DNA of 64,000 nucleotides from Kytococcus sedentarius DSM 20547 (GCF_000023925.1 NC_013169.1:2604001-2668000), one strand, 5' to 3'. Counted from the stretch's first letter, positions 51,729 to 60,996 are shown. A program made the numbers and translations. The notes: generated from the sequence alone by a model not told the origin.

Positions 51729-52346
51729 CTACAAGAGGGTGACCCAGTAGTCCCAGAAGCGGATGGCGATCAGCGCGGCGATGACCAGGACCCAGGCCAC
51801 GACGATCGTGCTTGCGTAGCCGCCGACCCAGGGCGGCAGCGCTCCTGCGCGCGACCAGCGGGCCAGGACCGCGACCAGCGCGCTCACCGTCACCACCCAG
51901 ACCACCATGCAGTACGGGCACAGCGCACCGATGCGGTACAGGCTCTGGAAGATGAGCCAGTGCACGAAAACCGTCCCCAGTCCTGTGCCGACCGTCAGGC
52001 CGATCCAGTACCAGGACGGCAGCCGTGCACCGGCCAGCAGGGTCACCGCGACCGTGACGAGCGCGGCGAACCCGGCCACGCCCATGACTGGGTTGGGGAA
52101 CCCGAACACCTCCGCCTGGGCGGTGCTCATCACCGAACCGCAGCTGAGCAGGGGGCTGATGCTGCAGCTGGGCACGTAGGCCGGGTCGGCGACCAGCCGG
52201 AACTTCTCGACCAGCAGCACGAACGCCGCCGACAGGCCGACCGACCCGCACACCAGCAGCACCCACGCGACCGCCGGCATGGACGGTCCAGCCGGCGGCG
52301 GCGACGCCCCGCTGGCCGGGTGCGGCTCAGTCGTTGACGGCTGCAT
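51729..52346 (-). CDS. Vitamin K epoxide reductase (VKOR) family protein
   Basis: The 205-residue membrane protein has about five helices and reoxidises a DsbA-like partner using quinone. The four functional cysteines are visible: loop pair Cys61 and Cys69 (P-S-C-S-I-S-P-L-L-S-C-G) and active C-P-Y-C (143-146). It overlaps the upstream DsbA-like gene by 20 bases, so oxidase and regenerator are co-translated. This is an accessory copy on the island; actinobacteria usually have a chromosomal pair as well. Confidence 0.92.
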   Translation of the reverse strand: MQPSTTEPHPASGASPPPAGPSMPAVAWVLLVCGSVGLSAAFVLLVEKFRLVADPAYVPSCSISPLLSCGSVMSTAQAEVFGFPNPVMGVAGFAALVTVAVTLLAGARLPSWYWIGLTVGTGLGTVFVHWLIFQSLYRIGALCPYCMVVWVVTVSALVAVLARWSRAGALPPWVGGYASTIVVAWVLVIAALIAIRFWDYWVTLL

Positions 52347-52989
52347 CGATCTGGGCGCGGAAGTCCTCCGCAGAGGTCAGCTGCATCGGCTCCCCGTCCA
52401 GGAAGAACGTCGGGGTGCCCTGCACGCCCAGCGCCATCCCGTCCTGGCGGTCCTGTTCCACCCGTTGCTGCGTGGCCGGGTCGGCGACCGCGGCGTCGTA
52501 GGCCTCTATGTCCAGCCCCAGCTCCTGGGCGAACTGGCGGAACAGCGGCGCCTTGGACTCCTGCTGCTCGCCCCACTCGGGCTGGGTCTGGTACATCCGC
52601 TCGTACATGTCCTCGAACCTGCCCTGCTGGGCCGCCGCCTCGACCGCGACAGCAGCGTTCATCGAGTTGGCATGCCCATCGATCGGGAAGTAGCGGACCA
52701 CGAACGTCAACTCCCCGGCGTACTCCTTTCGCACCTGCTCCACCAACGGGTACGCCGCCAGGCACGCCTCGCACTCGAAGTCCAGGAACTCCACGAGCAC
52801 CGGCGCCCCCTCACCGGCTTCGTCCAGGACATGACTGTCCTGCCGCACCACCGAGCTGCTCGCACCAGCAGCCTGCGCACCACCGGGCTCCGTCGACGGC
52901 TTGGTCACCACGACCGCGACACCCACCACCACGGCGAAGAGGACGAGCAACACTCCAGAGACAACCACGTTCCGCACGGACACTCCCAC
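52327..52989 (-). CDS. DsbA-like membrane-anchored thiol oxidoreductase
   Basis: The 220-residue protein has an N-terminal membrane anchor (about 8-28) and a thioredoxin-fold domain with inserted helices. The active site reads F-E-C-E-A-C (Cys73, Cys76). The cis-Pro loop is seen in Q-G-T-P-T-F-F. It would introduce disulfides into exported proteins and be reoxidised by the overlapping VKOR. The start is GTG at 52989 or 52983. It lies just downstream of the decayed IS21 copy, which may have displaced its original promoter. Confidence 0.9.
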   Translation of the reverse strand: MGVSVRNVVVSGVLLVLFAVVVGVAVVVTKPSTEPGGAQAAGASSSVVRQDSHVLDEAGEGAPVLVEFLDFECEACLAAYPLVEQVRKEYAGELTFVVRYFPIDGHANSMNAAVAVEAAAQQGRFEDMYERMYQTQPEWGEQQESKAPLFRQFAQELGLDIEAYDAAVADPATQQRVEQDRQDGMALGVQGTPTFFLDGEPMQLTSAEDFRAQIDAAVND

Positions 52990-53039
52990 GAACAGACACC
53001 GACCAGGGGCACGGCCGAGGGTGCCTCCGGCACCCAGCC

Positions 53040-54611
53040 AAGGACCCTAGGCGGTAACCCTGACAAGGACCTGACCAGCACCGCCGAGCCGGCGGCGGCG
53101 GGCAGCACCGGAGCGGCGTGCTCGGTGGCGCGCTGCAGCATGTTGGCGATCTTGGTCACGCTGACCACGTCCAGGTCGAGTGAGCGTGAGCACGCGGCCT
53201 CCACCGGGTCGGCCCCGTAGCGGCGGACCAGCCCCAGGAGCCGGTACACCGCGCGCATCCGGGTCCAGGGCAGCGGCTCGTCCAGCAGCCGCTCGGCGTG
53301 GATGCCGATGCTCGGGCCGTGCGAGGCGCAGGTGGCGATCAGCGCGGTCAGGTCCCGTAGGGCATACCCGGCCCTGTGCTCGGGCAGGTCCGCCCGGTCC
53401 GTGGACCGCCGCCCGGGTGCCTGGCGGGGGTGGGTCTTGACCAGGCGCCCGCCGCCGGACCCGCTGGTGTAGAGCTTGACGAGCTCACGGTCGGCGCGAG
53501 CGTCCAGGTACTGGCCCAGGTGGGCCTCGGGCACCGAGTACAGCGCCCTGGCGACCTCGACGTGGTAGTCGCGGTGGACCTGACCCGGGTGAAGACCGGC
53601 TGGTCATACGGTTGCGGCACCGGCAGCAGCACCGGGGCCTCGACCCGGGTGAACACCTCCACCGGACGCGCCTGGATCGTGCCGTGGATCCGCATCCCGG
53701 CACGCACCGAGCACCACTGCTCGGCACGGGCCTGCGCGTCGACCAGGTCGCTGAAGTGCTCCCCGGCCCAGAAGTTGCCGCGCACGAACTGCACCGCCCG
53801 CTCGACCCTGGGTTTGTCCTTGGGCGAGCGGACCCTCGCGGGGTCGGTGACGAACCCGGCGTGCTGGGCGTAGTCCAGCCAGCCGGTGGACAGGCGCGGG
53901 TTGACCGCGTCGGCGTCGGTCACGACCGGCTTGAGGTTGTCCGGGACCAGGACCTTGAACACGCCACCGAAGAAGGCCCCACGCGGCCTCACAACCCGCG
54001 ATGACCGCGGTCAGCGTCTGTGAGTAGGTCAACCAGACGAACATGTGCCGGGAGACCACCGCGGTGAAGATCAGCGCGTGCACCTTGCGGCGCCGCCCGT
54101 CGGCCGGGTCGACCAGGTAGCCCATGTGGCCGAAGTCGACCTGCAGCTCCACGCCCGGCTCGCCGTCGTCCACGCGGACCGTGGTCTCCCTGGCCCGGTA
54201 GCCGCACCGCTCGGTGGCGAACCGGTGCAGCGTCCGGTAGGCCACCACGACGCCCTGGCGGGCCAGGAGCTCCTAGATCTTGACGATCGACAGCGGCTTG
54301 GCGTCCTTGCCGTCCCTGGCCACCCAGGAGCGGATCTGCTCCTCGTGCGCGAGCAGCACCTCCCAGGAAGCACCGTGCCCGCCCGGGCGTGCCGGGCGCA
54401 CCGCCGCGACGACAGCTCCGACGAGCGCGTCGTCGACCGTGGCCCACCCGGCCGAGCGTTCCAGCCCCGCCTCCTGGGCGGCCTGCACGTACCGGCGCGC
54501 GGTCTTGCGGTCGACCCCGGCCCGCTCGGCGACGGTGCGCAACCCCGCACCCTCGAGCCAGCCGCGCAACACTTCTCTGACCTCGATCACACTGACCTCC
54601 CTGAATCCCAT
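53040..54611 (-). pseudogene. Decayed IS21-family IstA
   Basis: A different IS21 lineage from the one at 38425. The ATG at 54611 opens M-G-F-R-E-V-S-V-I-E-V-R-E-V-L-R-G-W-L, with HTH R-T-V-A-E-R-A-G-V-D-R-K-T-A-R-R-Y-V. A TAG at about 54275 interrupts I-V-K-I / E-L-L-A-R-Q-G. An extra G near 53985 shifts the frame before F-F-G-G-V-F-K-V-L-V-P-D-N, and a missing A near 53577 shifts it before H-R-D-Y-H-V-E-V-A. No istB follows. Confidence 0.85.
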
Positions 54612-54689
54612 GCCCACTGGACCTCCACGCCGACGACGCTGACGAGGCGATCCAACGAACCCTCCGAGGCCCCACCAGGCAGGCGCGCC

Positions 54690-54771
54690 GGGTGGTCCCA
54701 TGACTGGCAACCCAGGTGGTCCCATGAACCTGGCAGAAAACCGCTCAGAGCGGTCCCATGCTCATGGCAGG
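54690..54771. repeat. Multiple terminal repeats of the decayed IS21 element
   Basis: GGTCCCATG recurs three times (about 54694, 54718 and 54749), each followed within 2-6 bases by CTGGCA or ATGGCA. Such repeated binding boxes mark the end of IS21-family elements on the istA side. Confidence 0.7.
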
Positions 54772-54775
54772 CGAC

Positions 54776-56082
54776 ACCTGGCCTTGGCGCTCAGGCAGAC
54801 GGGCTCCCTGCTGGCGCCGGACTTCTACCAGACCATCGAGGTCCCTGGGTCTCGGACCGGCTTGCTGACCAGCAGCTCGTTGGCATGATGGCAGTCGGCA
54901 TCGGCTATCTGACGGTCATCCTCCTCATGCTGATGGCAGTCCTGGACCGACACCCCCGCGGCGACCGTCCCTCCGGGGCCGGGTCACGGTCGTTGACTGG
55001 TGAATACGCGACACGTTTTGCGCGGGAGCCTGGCAGCAGGTCGGAGAAACGCAGGGCCAGGCGGTGACAGACCACGTGCGTCAGCTCGACGGAGTAAGCA
55101 GCCGCCGAGAATGCTGGCGAGAGGCTGGGAAGCCACCGTGCTCGCCGCCAGGCGTGGATGACCGGTCCCGGGGGCGGTCGGACTTCATGGCGGTGCCGGT
55201 CCAGCAGTCGCCGCACGACGGTAAGGCAGCCGAGGCCCTGCTGCTGCAGACAGAGGGCCGCACCGTCCACTTTGACCGGGGGTCAGACACGCATGCTGCC
55301 GGACGGCCTGGTCACCGGCCCAGCATGAGGATGACGATCGGGGCGAGGTACGCCGCCGCCACGAGCACCATGACAAGCATCGTCAGGCATCCTGCCCAGG
55401 ACCGACCGACCGGTCGATCCCCCTTCGGCGTCACCACCTGCCCGCCGTGGTCCGGACAGCGGAAGCCCGAAGCGCCAGTTCCGTCCCGTTCTCATTCATC
55501 TGTGGCCTGCTCTCCTGCGGGCACCACCCGGAGGAAGCGCAGCGTCCGCCGTGAGACCTTCGCTGCGTCGGCCGGCCCCAGGAGGAGCTCCTCCTCATCC
55601 TTACCGGACGATACCACCGCAAGTTTTGCCCGCGGAGTCGCACCGGGGCGAACGGTTCACCGGTCGGGTGCGTCGACCTGGGACGCGGGCTGGTTCGGCA
55701 GGCGACCCCGCCGGTCCACCGCCGTGCGAGCCTGACTCGCAGATCGTCCCGCCTTCAGCCGGTCAGTGGCGTGCGCTGGAGGTCGCACCGCGCGGAAGCG
55801 ACATCGTCCCGCGCCGTGTACCGCTGGAGTGCAGCGTGTCGGCGGGTGGCACTTCCGCCCTCGGACGGGACCCAGTCCGGCGGCCTCCGGTGGCACAGCT
55901 GTGCGGTCTGGGCACGCTGCCTTCCGGGTGCCGCCGCCACCGTGCCCTTGGTCGGCGCGTACCGTCCTGGAAGGGCGCCACCCTGCCGTGCCGGCGGTCG
56001 TTGGGGCTGATGGCCACGCAGGGGCGCGGACTCTCACGGAGGCAAGCGGACTCACTTGAGAATCCCACCGGAGCAGTCGGCG
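54776..56082. other. 1.3-kb stretch without a confident gene
   Basis: No family is recognisable in any frame. Two very short hydrophobic frames are worth noting. One is on the plus strand, 54884-55067, where M-M-A-V-G-I-G-Y-L-T-V-I-L-L-M-L leads into a basic tail. The other is on the minus strand, 55433-55311, with T-M-L-V-M-V-L-V-A-A-A-Y-L-A-P. Each has one membrane-spanning segment and could be a small membrane protein. Otherwise the segment looks like non-coding remnant. Confidence 0.4.
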
Positions 56083-57678
56083 CTAGGTCCGGTGAAGCCG
56101 GTCCTGTTGATGGCCCACAGCCATCCGCAGCAGGCCAAGGACCACGACGAGCGCGGCGGCGGGGACGACCCAGGGGCCGGTGCGGACGGTGAGCGTCTGC
56201 TCCGTGCGCAACGGCAGCTGCCCGACGAGGGTGGCCTGCGTGTACGGGACTGTGCGTTCGTGAACGACGCCGTCTGGGGTGATGAGGCCGGACACACCGA
56301 CGTTGCTGACGTGCGCGATGGAGCGTCCGTACTCGACGGCGCGGACCCGGGAGATCGCCAGGTGCTGCGCGGACTGGTCGCCATCGCCGAACCAGGCGTT
56401 GCTGGTGGGGACCACGAGCAGCTGTGCCCCACCCTTGACCAGGTCGCGGACGGCGCGGTCGACGACGATCTCGAAGCAGATGGCCAGTCCCAGGTTGACC
56501 GGCCGGCCCGTGCCGAGCGGGACCGACATCACCCCAGGGCGGTCGCCGGCGCTGAGGTCATCGATCCGGTCGACCCATGGGCTGAGATGCCTCAGGAGCG
56601 GTCGCAGCGGCATAATCTCACCGAACGGCGCCAGGTAGACCTTGCGGTACGTCTGGTCCAGCCCGTATCGGGGCAGGTAGCTGAACACCATGTTGGAGGC
56701 AGAACCAACCTCGCCCTGTCGGGAGAGGCCGCCGAGCACCACCGGTGCCCCGACGGCCTCGGCCGCCGACATGATCCGGTCGCTGGTCGCTGACCGGACA
56801 CGTGGGTCGAGGGGGTCCCGGTCGGTAGCGCCCTCAGGCCACACAACTAGGTCCGGAGGCGCAGTGTCGCCGTTGGCGACCCTGCCCGCCAAAGCCTTCG
56901 TGGCGTCGGCGTACCGATCCAGGATTACCCCCGGTTCTGCCGTCAGGGTCCGGGAGAAGCCTTCGGGAAGATCTCCCTGGACCGCAGCCACGGTCACGTT
57001 CTCCCCCGCCGTCGGACGTGGCACCAGAAGGGGAGCAGCCACGAGGACCACAGCACCCACCAGAGCAGCGGCGGCGCGCCCAACCTGCCTCCCGCCGGGC
57101 GCCAGGAACCGCTGCAGGGCCACAGCAAGAAGGCCCCCGATGAGAGCTATCAGGAGACCTAGGCCGGGGACGCCGACGAGGCTGACCGCGCCGAGCATCG
57201 GCGAGTCGGCCTGGCTGAAACCGAGCCGGGCCCACGGGAAGCCACCGAACGGGGTAACCGATCGTGCCCACTCCATCAACACCCACGCGGCCGCACCGAG
57301 GAGTGGGCGAATGTTGCCGGCGCGCTGCAGCAGTGCCAGCAGAGCACCGAGAGCAGCCGGATAAAGGGCCGAGACCACGCTCATGGCGAGCCACGCCGGC
57401 CCGCCGGCGTAGGTGCCGGCCCAGGTGAACATCGGCGTGAACCACGCCAACCCCAGCAGCAGACCGGACAGAGCACCCGCCCACCACGTCGCGCCAGCGG
57501 TGGCCAGCGCCAGACCGGCACAACCGACGACCGCCAGCCACCACACGTCATGCCCCGGGAACGCCAGCCACAGGCAGACACCGCCCATCAGCCCGAGCAC
57601 CAGCCGGGCACCGAGCACCAGCGGGAACGTGCCGAGACCCGTCCGGACCGGACGGGCCAGCCTATGCATGCGCGGCAT
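56083..57678 (-). CDS. lnt: Apolipoprotein N-acyltransferase
   Basis: The enzyme is about 531 residues, with six to eight membrane segments and a nitrilase domain that adds the third acyl chain to lipoproteins. The catalytic triad is visible: Glu282 (V-V-W-P-E-G-A-T), Lys346 (Y-R-K-V-Y-L-A-P-F-G-E) and Cys401 (G-L-A-I-C-F-E-I). The length matches E. coli Lnt (512). The ATG at 57678 (or 57669) lies inside the end of the CDF gene, so metal exporter and acyltransferase are translated together. An accessory copy is likely, as with lspA. Confidence 0.93.
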   Translation of the reverse strand: MPRMHRLARPVRTGLGTFPLVLGARLVLGLMGGVCLWLAFPGHDVWWLAVVGCAGLALATAGATWWAGALSGLLLGLAWFTPMFTWAGTYAGGPAWLAMSVVSALYPAALGALLALLQRAGNIRPLLGAAAWVLMEWARSVTPFGGFPWARLGFSQADSPMLGAVSLVGVPGLGLLIALIGGLLAVALQRFLAPGGRQVGRAAAALVGAVVLVAAPLLVPRPTAGENVTVAAVQGDLPEGFSRTLTAEPGVILDRYADATKALAGRVANGDTAPPDLVVWPEGATDRDPLDPRVRSATSDRIMSAAEAVGAPVVLGGLSRQGEVGSASNMVFSYLPRYGLDQTYRKVYLAPFGEIMPLRPLLRHLSPWVDRIDDLSAGDRPGVMSVPLGTGRPVNLGLAICFEIVVDRAVRDLVKGGAQLLVVPTSNAWFGDGDQSAQHLAISRVRAVEYGRSIAHVSNVGVSGLITPDGVVHERTVPYTQATLVGQLPLRTEQTLTVRTGPWVVPAAALVVVLGLLRMAVGHQQDRLHRT

Positions 57679-58576
57679 GCTCGCGGTCGGCGTGGCCGGG
57701 TGGTTCGAGCTGGAAGGTGGAGTGCTCGATGCTGACGTCGAAGTGGTCGGCCACGCAGTCCTGCAGACGGGCCAGCATCTCGGCGGCGTGACCGTCGGTG
57801 AAGCACTCCTGGTCCAGGACGACATGGGCGGACAGGACGGGCAGGCCGGTGGCGATGGTGGAGGCGTGCAGGTCGTGCACGTCCTGCACGTGCGGTACCG
57901 CCAGCACGTGTGCGCGGACGTCGGCCAGGTCCAGCCCCTTGGGGGTGGACTCCAGCAGGATATGGCCGGCCTCCCGCAGGATCGTGACGGCCCGCGGCAC
58001 GATGAGCGCGGCGATGAGCATGCCGGCGATGGCGTCGATGCGGACCCACCCGGTGGTGGTGATGACGAGCGCACTGATGATGACGGCCACCGACCCCAGG
58101 GCATCGTTGACGACCTCCAGGAACGCGGCGCGCATGTTGAGGTTCGCGCCGCGTCCGGAGCTGAGGACCAGCATGGAAGCGATGTTGCCGACCAGGCCGA
58201 CGATGCCGAAGACGAGCAGGCCGGTGGAGCTGACCTCGTGCGGCTCGTAGAGGCGGCGGACGCCCTCGACGAAGGCGTAGATCCCGACACCCAGGAGCAC
58301 GGCCGCCTGCGCGCCGGCGGCGAGGACCTCGGCCCGGCGGAACCCCCAGGTCCGCTCGGGCGTCGGTGGCCGCAGCGCCAGCGACGCGGCGACCAGCGCC
58401 ATGCCCAGCCCGGCAGCGTCGGTGAGCATGTGCCCGGCGTCCACCAGCAGGGCCAGGGAGCCGGTCCACACGGCTCCGACCACCTCGGCGACCAGGATGG
58501 TCGCGGTGATCGCGAACGCGACCGCCAGCCGGCCCCGGTGCGTGGTTACGGTCCCGTGGTCGTGACCTGCGCTCAT
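57662..58576 (-). CDS. Cation diffusion facilitator (CzcD/ZitB-like) metal exporter
   Basis: The 304-residue CDF exporter has six membrane helices. The H-x-x-x-D metal site is seen in L-V-D-A-G-H-M-L-T-D-A (helix II) and H-x-x-x-D-like A-F-L-E-V-V-N-D-A in helix V; here the first His is replaced by a Leu/Glu environment, which may alter selectivity. The N-terminus is His-rich (G-H-D-H-G) and the cytoplasmic tail ends in H-A-D-R-E-H-A-A-H-A. It probably exports Zn, Co or Cd by proton exchange. It lies downstream of an arsR remnant. Confidence 0.88.
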   Translation of the reverse strand: MSAGHDHGTVTTHRGRLAVAFAITATILVAEVVGAVWTGSLALLVDAGHMLTDAAGLGMALVAASLALRPPTPERTWGFRRAEVLAAGAQAAVLLGVGIYAFVEGVRRLYEPHEVSSTGLLVFGIVGLVGNIASMLVLSSGRGANLNMRAAFLEVVNDALGSVAVIISALVITTTGWVRIDAIAGMLIAALIVPRAVTILREAGHILLESTPKGLDLADVRAHVLAVPHVQDVHDLHASTIATGLPVLSAHVVLDQECFTDGHAAEMLARLQDCVADHFDVSIEHSTFQLEPPGHADREHAAHA

Positions 58577-58869
58577 ACGTCAGCTCCTTGCATACCAGCC
58601 GAGTCCGCCTCGGGAGCCGGTGATCGCCGAGGTGTCAAGGATGTCGCGGCCGGTACGCACGCTCGGGTCGTTCGCCAGCCGGATTCTTGGCAGTCCACCA
58701 TGACACCTTTCCGCCCAACAGCAGCTCGGGGCCCCCGCACAGTACGGTGGCTTCCTTCGCCACGAGGTCGAGGCGCACTCGCCAGCCGTGCGTCGGTCTT
58801 CCCCGCAGGGGCTGGCGGAGCGGCGCGGCACCGACGGGCGGCAGGCCCCCACCGTACCCTACCGTCGCC

Positions 58870-59002
58870 TCCTCGCGGGTCACCCTCTGGTCTCCTGGCC
58901 GGCGTGGGGGCACGGTCAGCACGTCCAGGAAGCTCGAGCGCACGTGAGCGCGCAGATCGAGGCCGGGCCCGTCGGCCGGGACACCACCAGCCCGCGGGCG
59001 CG
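58870..59002 (-). pseudogene. ArsR-family regulator remnant cut by IS256 copy 2
   Basis: Reading leftwards from the IS junction the frame gives G-L-V-V-S-R-P-T-G-P-A-S-I-C-A-L-T, closely parallel to G-L-V-V-S-R-P-Q-G-R-A-S-M-F-S-L-T in the ArsR at 51251, then degenerates. The DNA-binding N-terminus has been removed by the element. It probably once controlled the CDF-lnt pair, which would now lack its repressor. Confidence 0.65.
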
Positions 59003-60424
59003 GGTCAAGTCCCGGGTAGTGGTGTAGCGGTGTCCTTCGGGTCGTGGGGTGGTTTGTCAGGCGGTGAGGGCGGGTAGCTCGGTGGTCGTGGTGGTGTCCT
59101 CCTGGGGGGCGGGGATGAGGTGCATGCGGCAGCGGGCCAGGAGGTCCAGGCCCAGGTAGCGGCGGCCTTCGGCCCATTCGTCGGTTTGCTCGGCCAGGAC
59201 GGCCCCGACGAGACGGACCACGGCCTGGCGGGTGGGGAAGATCCCGACACTGTCGGTGCGGCGGCGGATCTCACGGTTGAGGCGTTCGGCGGGGTTGTTC
59301 GACCAGATCTGGGACCAGACGTCCTTCGGGAAATTGGTGAACGCGAGGATGTCGGCCCGAGCGGCGTCCAGGTGGGCGTGGACCTCGGGAAGCTTGGTCT
59401 GGACGTAGTCCAGGAGCCGGTCGAACTGGGCGTCCACCGCGGGGGCGTCGGGCTGGTCGTACACGCTGTGCAGCATGGCCTTGACTGCTGGCCACATGCT
59501 CTTGGGAGTGACCGACATGAGGTTGGCTGCGTAGTGCGTGCGGCAGCGTTGCCAGGTCGCGCCGGGCAGGTTGGCCCGCAGCGCTTCGACCAGACCGGTG
59601 TGGGCGTCAGAGGTCACGAGCTGCACACCGGTCAGGCCGCGGGCGACGAGGTCGGCGAAGAACTCGTTCCATGCCGCCCCGGTCTCTCCGGTTGCTACGC
59701 GCAGGCCCAGCACTTCGCGGTGGCCATCGTTGTTCACCCCGGTGGCGATCAACGCGACGGTGTTGATGACCCTGCCGCCTTCACGGACCTTCATGGTCAG
59801 GGCGTCGGCCGCGATGAAGGTCCACGGCCCGGTGGTGTCCAGGGGTCGGTGGCGGAACTCCTCGACGTGCTCGTCGAGTTCGGCGGCCATCCGAGAGACC
59901 TGGGACTTCGACAGGCCGTCGATACCGAGGGTCTTGACCAGCTTGTCCATGCGGCGGGTGGACACCCCGGCCAGATAGCAGTCGGCCACGACGGTGATCA
60001 GCGCGGTTTCTGCCCGCTTGCGGCGTTCCAACAGCCACTCGGGGAAGTAGGTCCCGGTGCGGAGCTTGGGAACGGCCACGTCGATCGTGCCCACGCGGGT
60101 GTCCAGGTCGCGGTGGCGGTACCCGTTGCGCTGGGCGGTACGGGTCGTGCTGGGGCGGCCGTACTCGGCGCCGACCACAGCGTCGGCGTCTGCGGACAGC
60201 AGGGCGTTGATGGTCTGCTGCAGCAAGTGGCGCATCAGGTCCGGCGAGGCTTCGGCCAGGGCTTCGCTCAGCAGTCCGGCAGGGTCCACAATGTGAGGTG
60301 CGGTCATCGTGATGACTCCGTTCGAGGATTCTGTGGAAGGTTGACTCGAAGGATCACACGGTGACCGCACCCATGTCCGGGCACATCGTGGCCACCGCGC
60401 TACACCACTATGCGGGACTCAACT
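59003..60424 (-). mobile_element. IS256-family element, copy 2 (no target duplication)
   Basis: The 1422-base element matches copy 1 end to end with a constant offset of 9678 bases and only scattered substitutions. Flanking 8-mers differ (CGGGCGCG left, CATCGTGA right), so this copy did not arrive by a simple insertion at this place, or one flank has been lost by deletion or recombination. Confidence 0.94.
59057..60307 (-). CDS. IS256-family transposase (copy 2)
   Basis: The 416-residue transposase is the same as copy 1 apart from three residues I can see (L-D-T-T-G-P-W for L-D-T-A-G-P-W, A-A-R-A-D-I for A-A-E-A-D-I, and L-I-P-A-P-Q for L-I-P-T-P-Q). All DDE motifs are intact, so the copy can probably act on both elements and mobilise the segment between them. 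Confidence 0.95.
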   Translation of the reverse strand: MTAPHIVDPAGLLSEALAEASPDLMRHLLQQTINALLSADADAVVGAEYGRPSTTRTAQRNGYRHRDLDTRVGTIDVAVPKLRTGTYFPEWLLERRKRAETALITVVADCYLAGVSTRRMDKLVKTLGIDGLSKSQVSRMAAELDEHVEEFRHRPLDTTGPWTFIAADALTMKVREGGRVINTVALIATGVNNDGHREVLGLRVATGETGAAWNEFFADLVARGLTGVQLVTSDAHTGLVEALRANLPGATWQRCRTHYAANLMSVTPKSMWPAVKAMLHSVYDQPDAPAVDAQFDRLLDYVQTKLPEVHAHLDAARADILAFTNFPKDVWSQIWSNNPAERLNREIRRRTDSVGIFPTRQAVVRLVGAVLAEQTDEWAEGRRYLGLDLLARCRMHLIPAPQEDTTTTTELPALTA

Positions 60425-60862
60425 CATCGTGAGCCAGTGGGAGTGGGGCCAGGCCGACGGACCACCTGACGGTGGACACACTGGTGGCGGATCCCCCCCA
60501 AAGGCCGACTCACGTTGATCCGTTCCCACGCCGACTAGCCCGCTCTCGGCGAGAGAGCGAGCTGGCCGCAACCCCACGCACGCCGTGCACTGCGTCTGCG
60601 AGGGGCGGTACCTGCCGGTTCAGGCACCTGGAGTCATCTCCCGGGGGCGTCGATCGTTTTGGTCTCGCGGCTGAGGCCCTGTCCAGCGCCGCGTCGAGCA
60701 CGGGCGGTCAGTCGATGGACCACCCCCGGGAACGCGGAGAGGCCCCTAGTGCGGGGTGGGGGACGCATAGATGGCCACGATGGGCCGGGCTCAACACCTC
60801 ACACGGTGGAGCCGAACCGGCTAGACTGGGCCTCACGCCAGCACCTCAACTCTGCTGTCGTC

Positions 60863-60895
60863 AGACCCCCGGAGGTTGCCGCCTCGCGGGGGTCT
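60863..60895 (+). terminator. Hairpin terminator near the island edge
   Basis: AGACCCCC (60863-60870) pairs with GGGGGTCT (60888-60895) and is followed by TT. An inner GAGG/CCTC pairing extends the stem. Confidence 0.65.
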
Positions 60896-60913
60896 TTCCT
60901 GCCCGCAGCCGGT

Positions 60914-60935
60914 CCAGTTATGGCCCAGTTATGGC
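60914..60935. repeat. Tandem 11-base repeat beside tRNA-Pro
   Basis: CCAGTTATGGC occurs twice with no gap (60914-60924 and 60925-60935), about 62 bases from the tRNA 3' end. Such AT-richer repeats near a tRNA are typical arm-type binding sites of tyrosine integrases. Confidence 0.6.
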
Positions 60936-60996
60936 AAACCGGGCGAAAACGAATCGGCCCCGGCCGCGGATTCCGCTGGCCAGAGCCGATTTCGTG

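Larger units (their letters stand above)
60425..60996. other. Island right edge, 570 bases without a confident gene
   Basis: No recognisable coding region. Features present are a terminator-like hairpin (60863-60895), a tandem 11-base repeat (60914-60935) and then the 3' end of tRNA-Pro. This layout is typical of the attachment end of an integrative element inserted at a tRNA gene. Confidence 0.5.

Noticed and set aside
60425-60996. An intact integrase gene at the tRNA-Pro edge
   Set aside because: None of the frames shows the R-H-R-Y motifs of tyrosine integrases or a serine-integrase catalytic domain.
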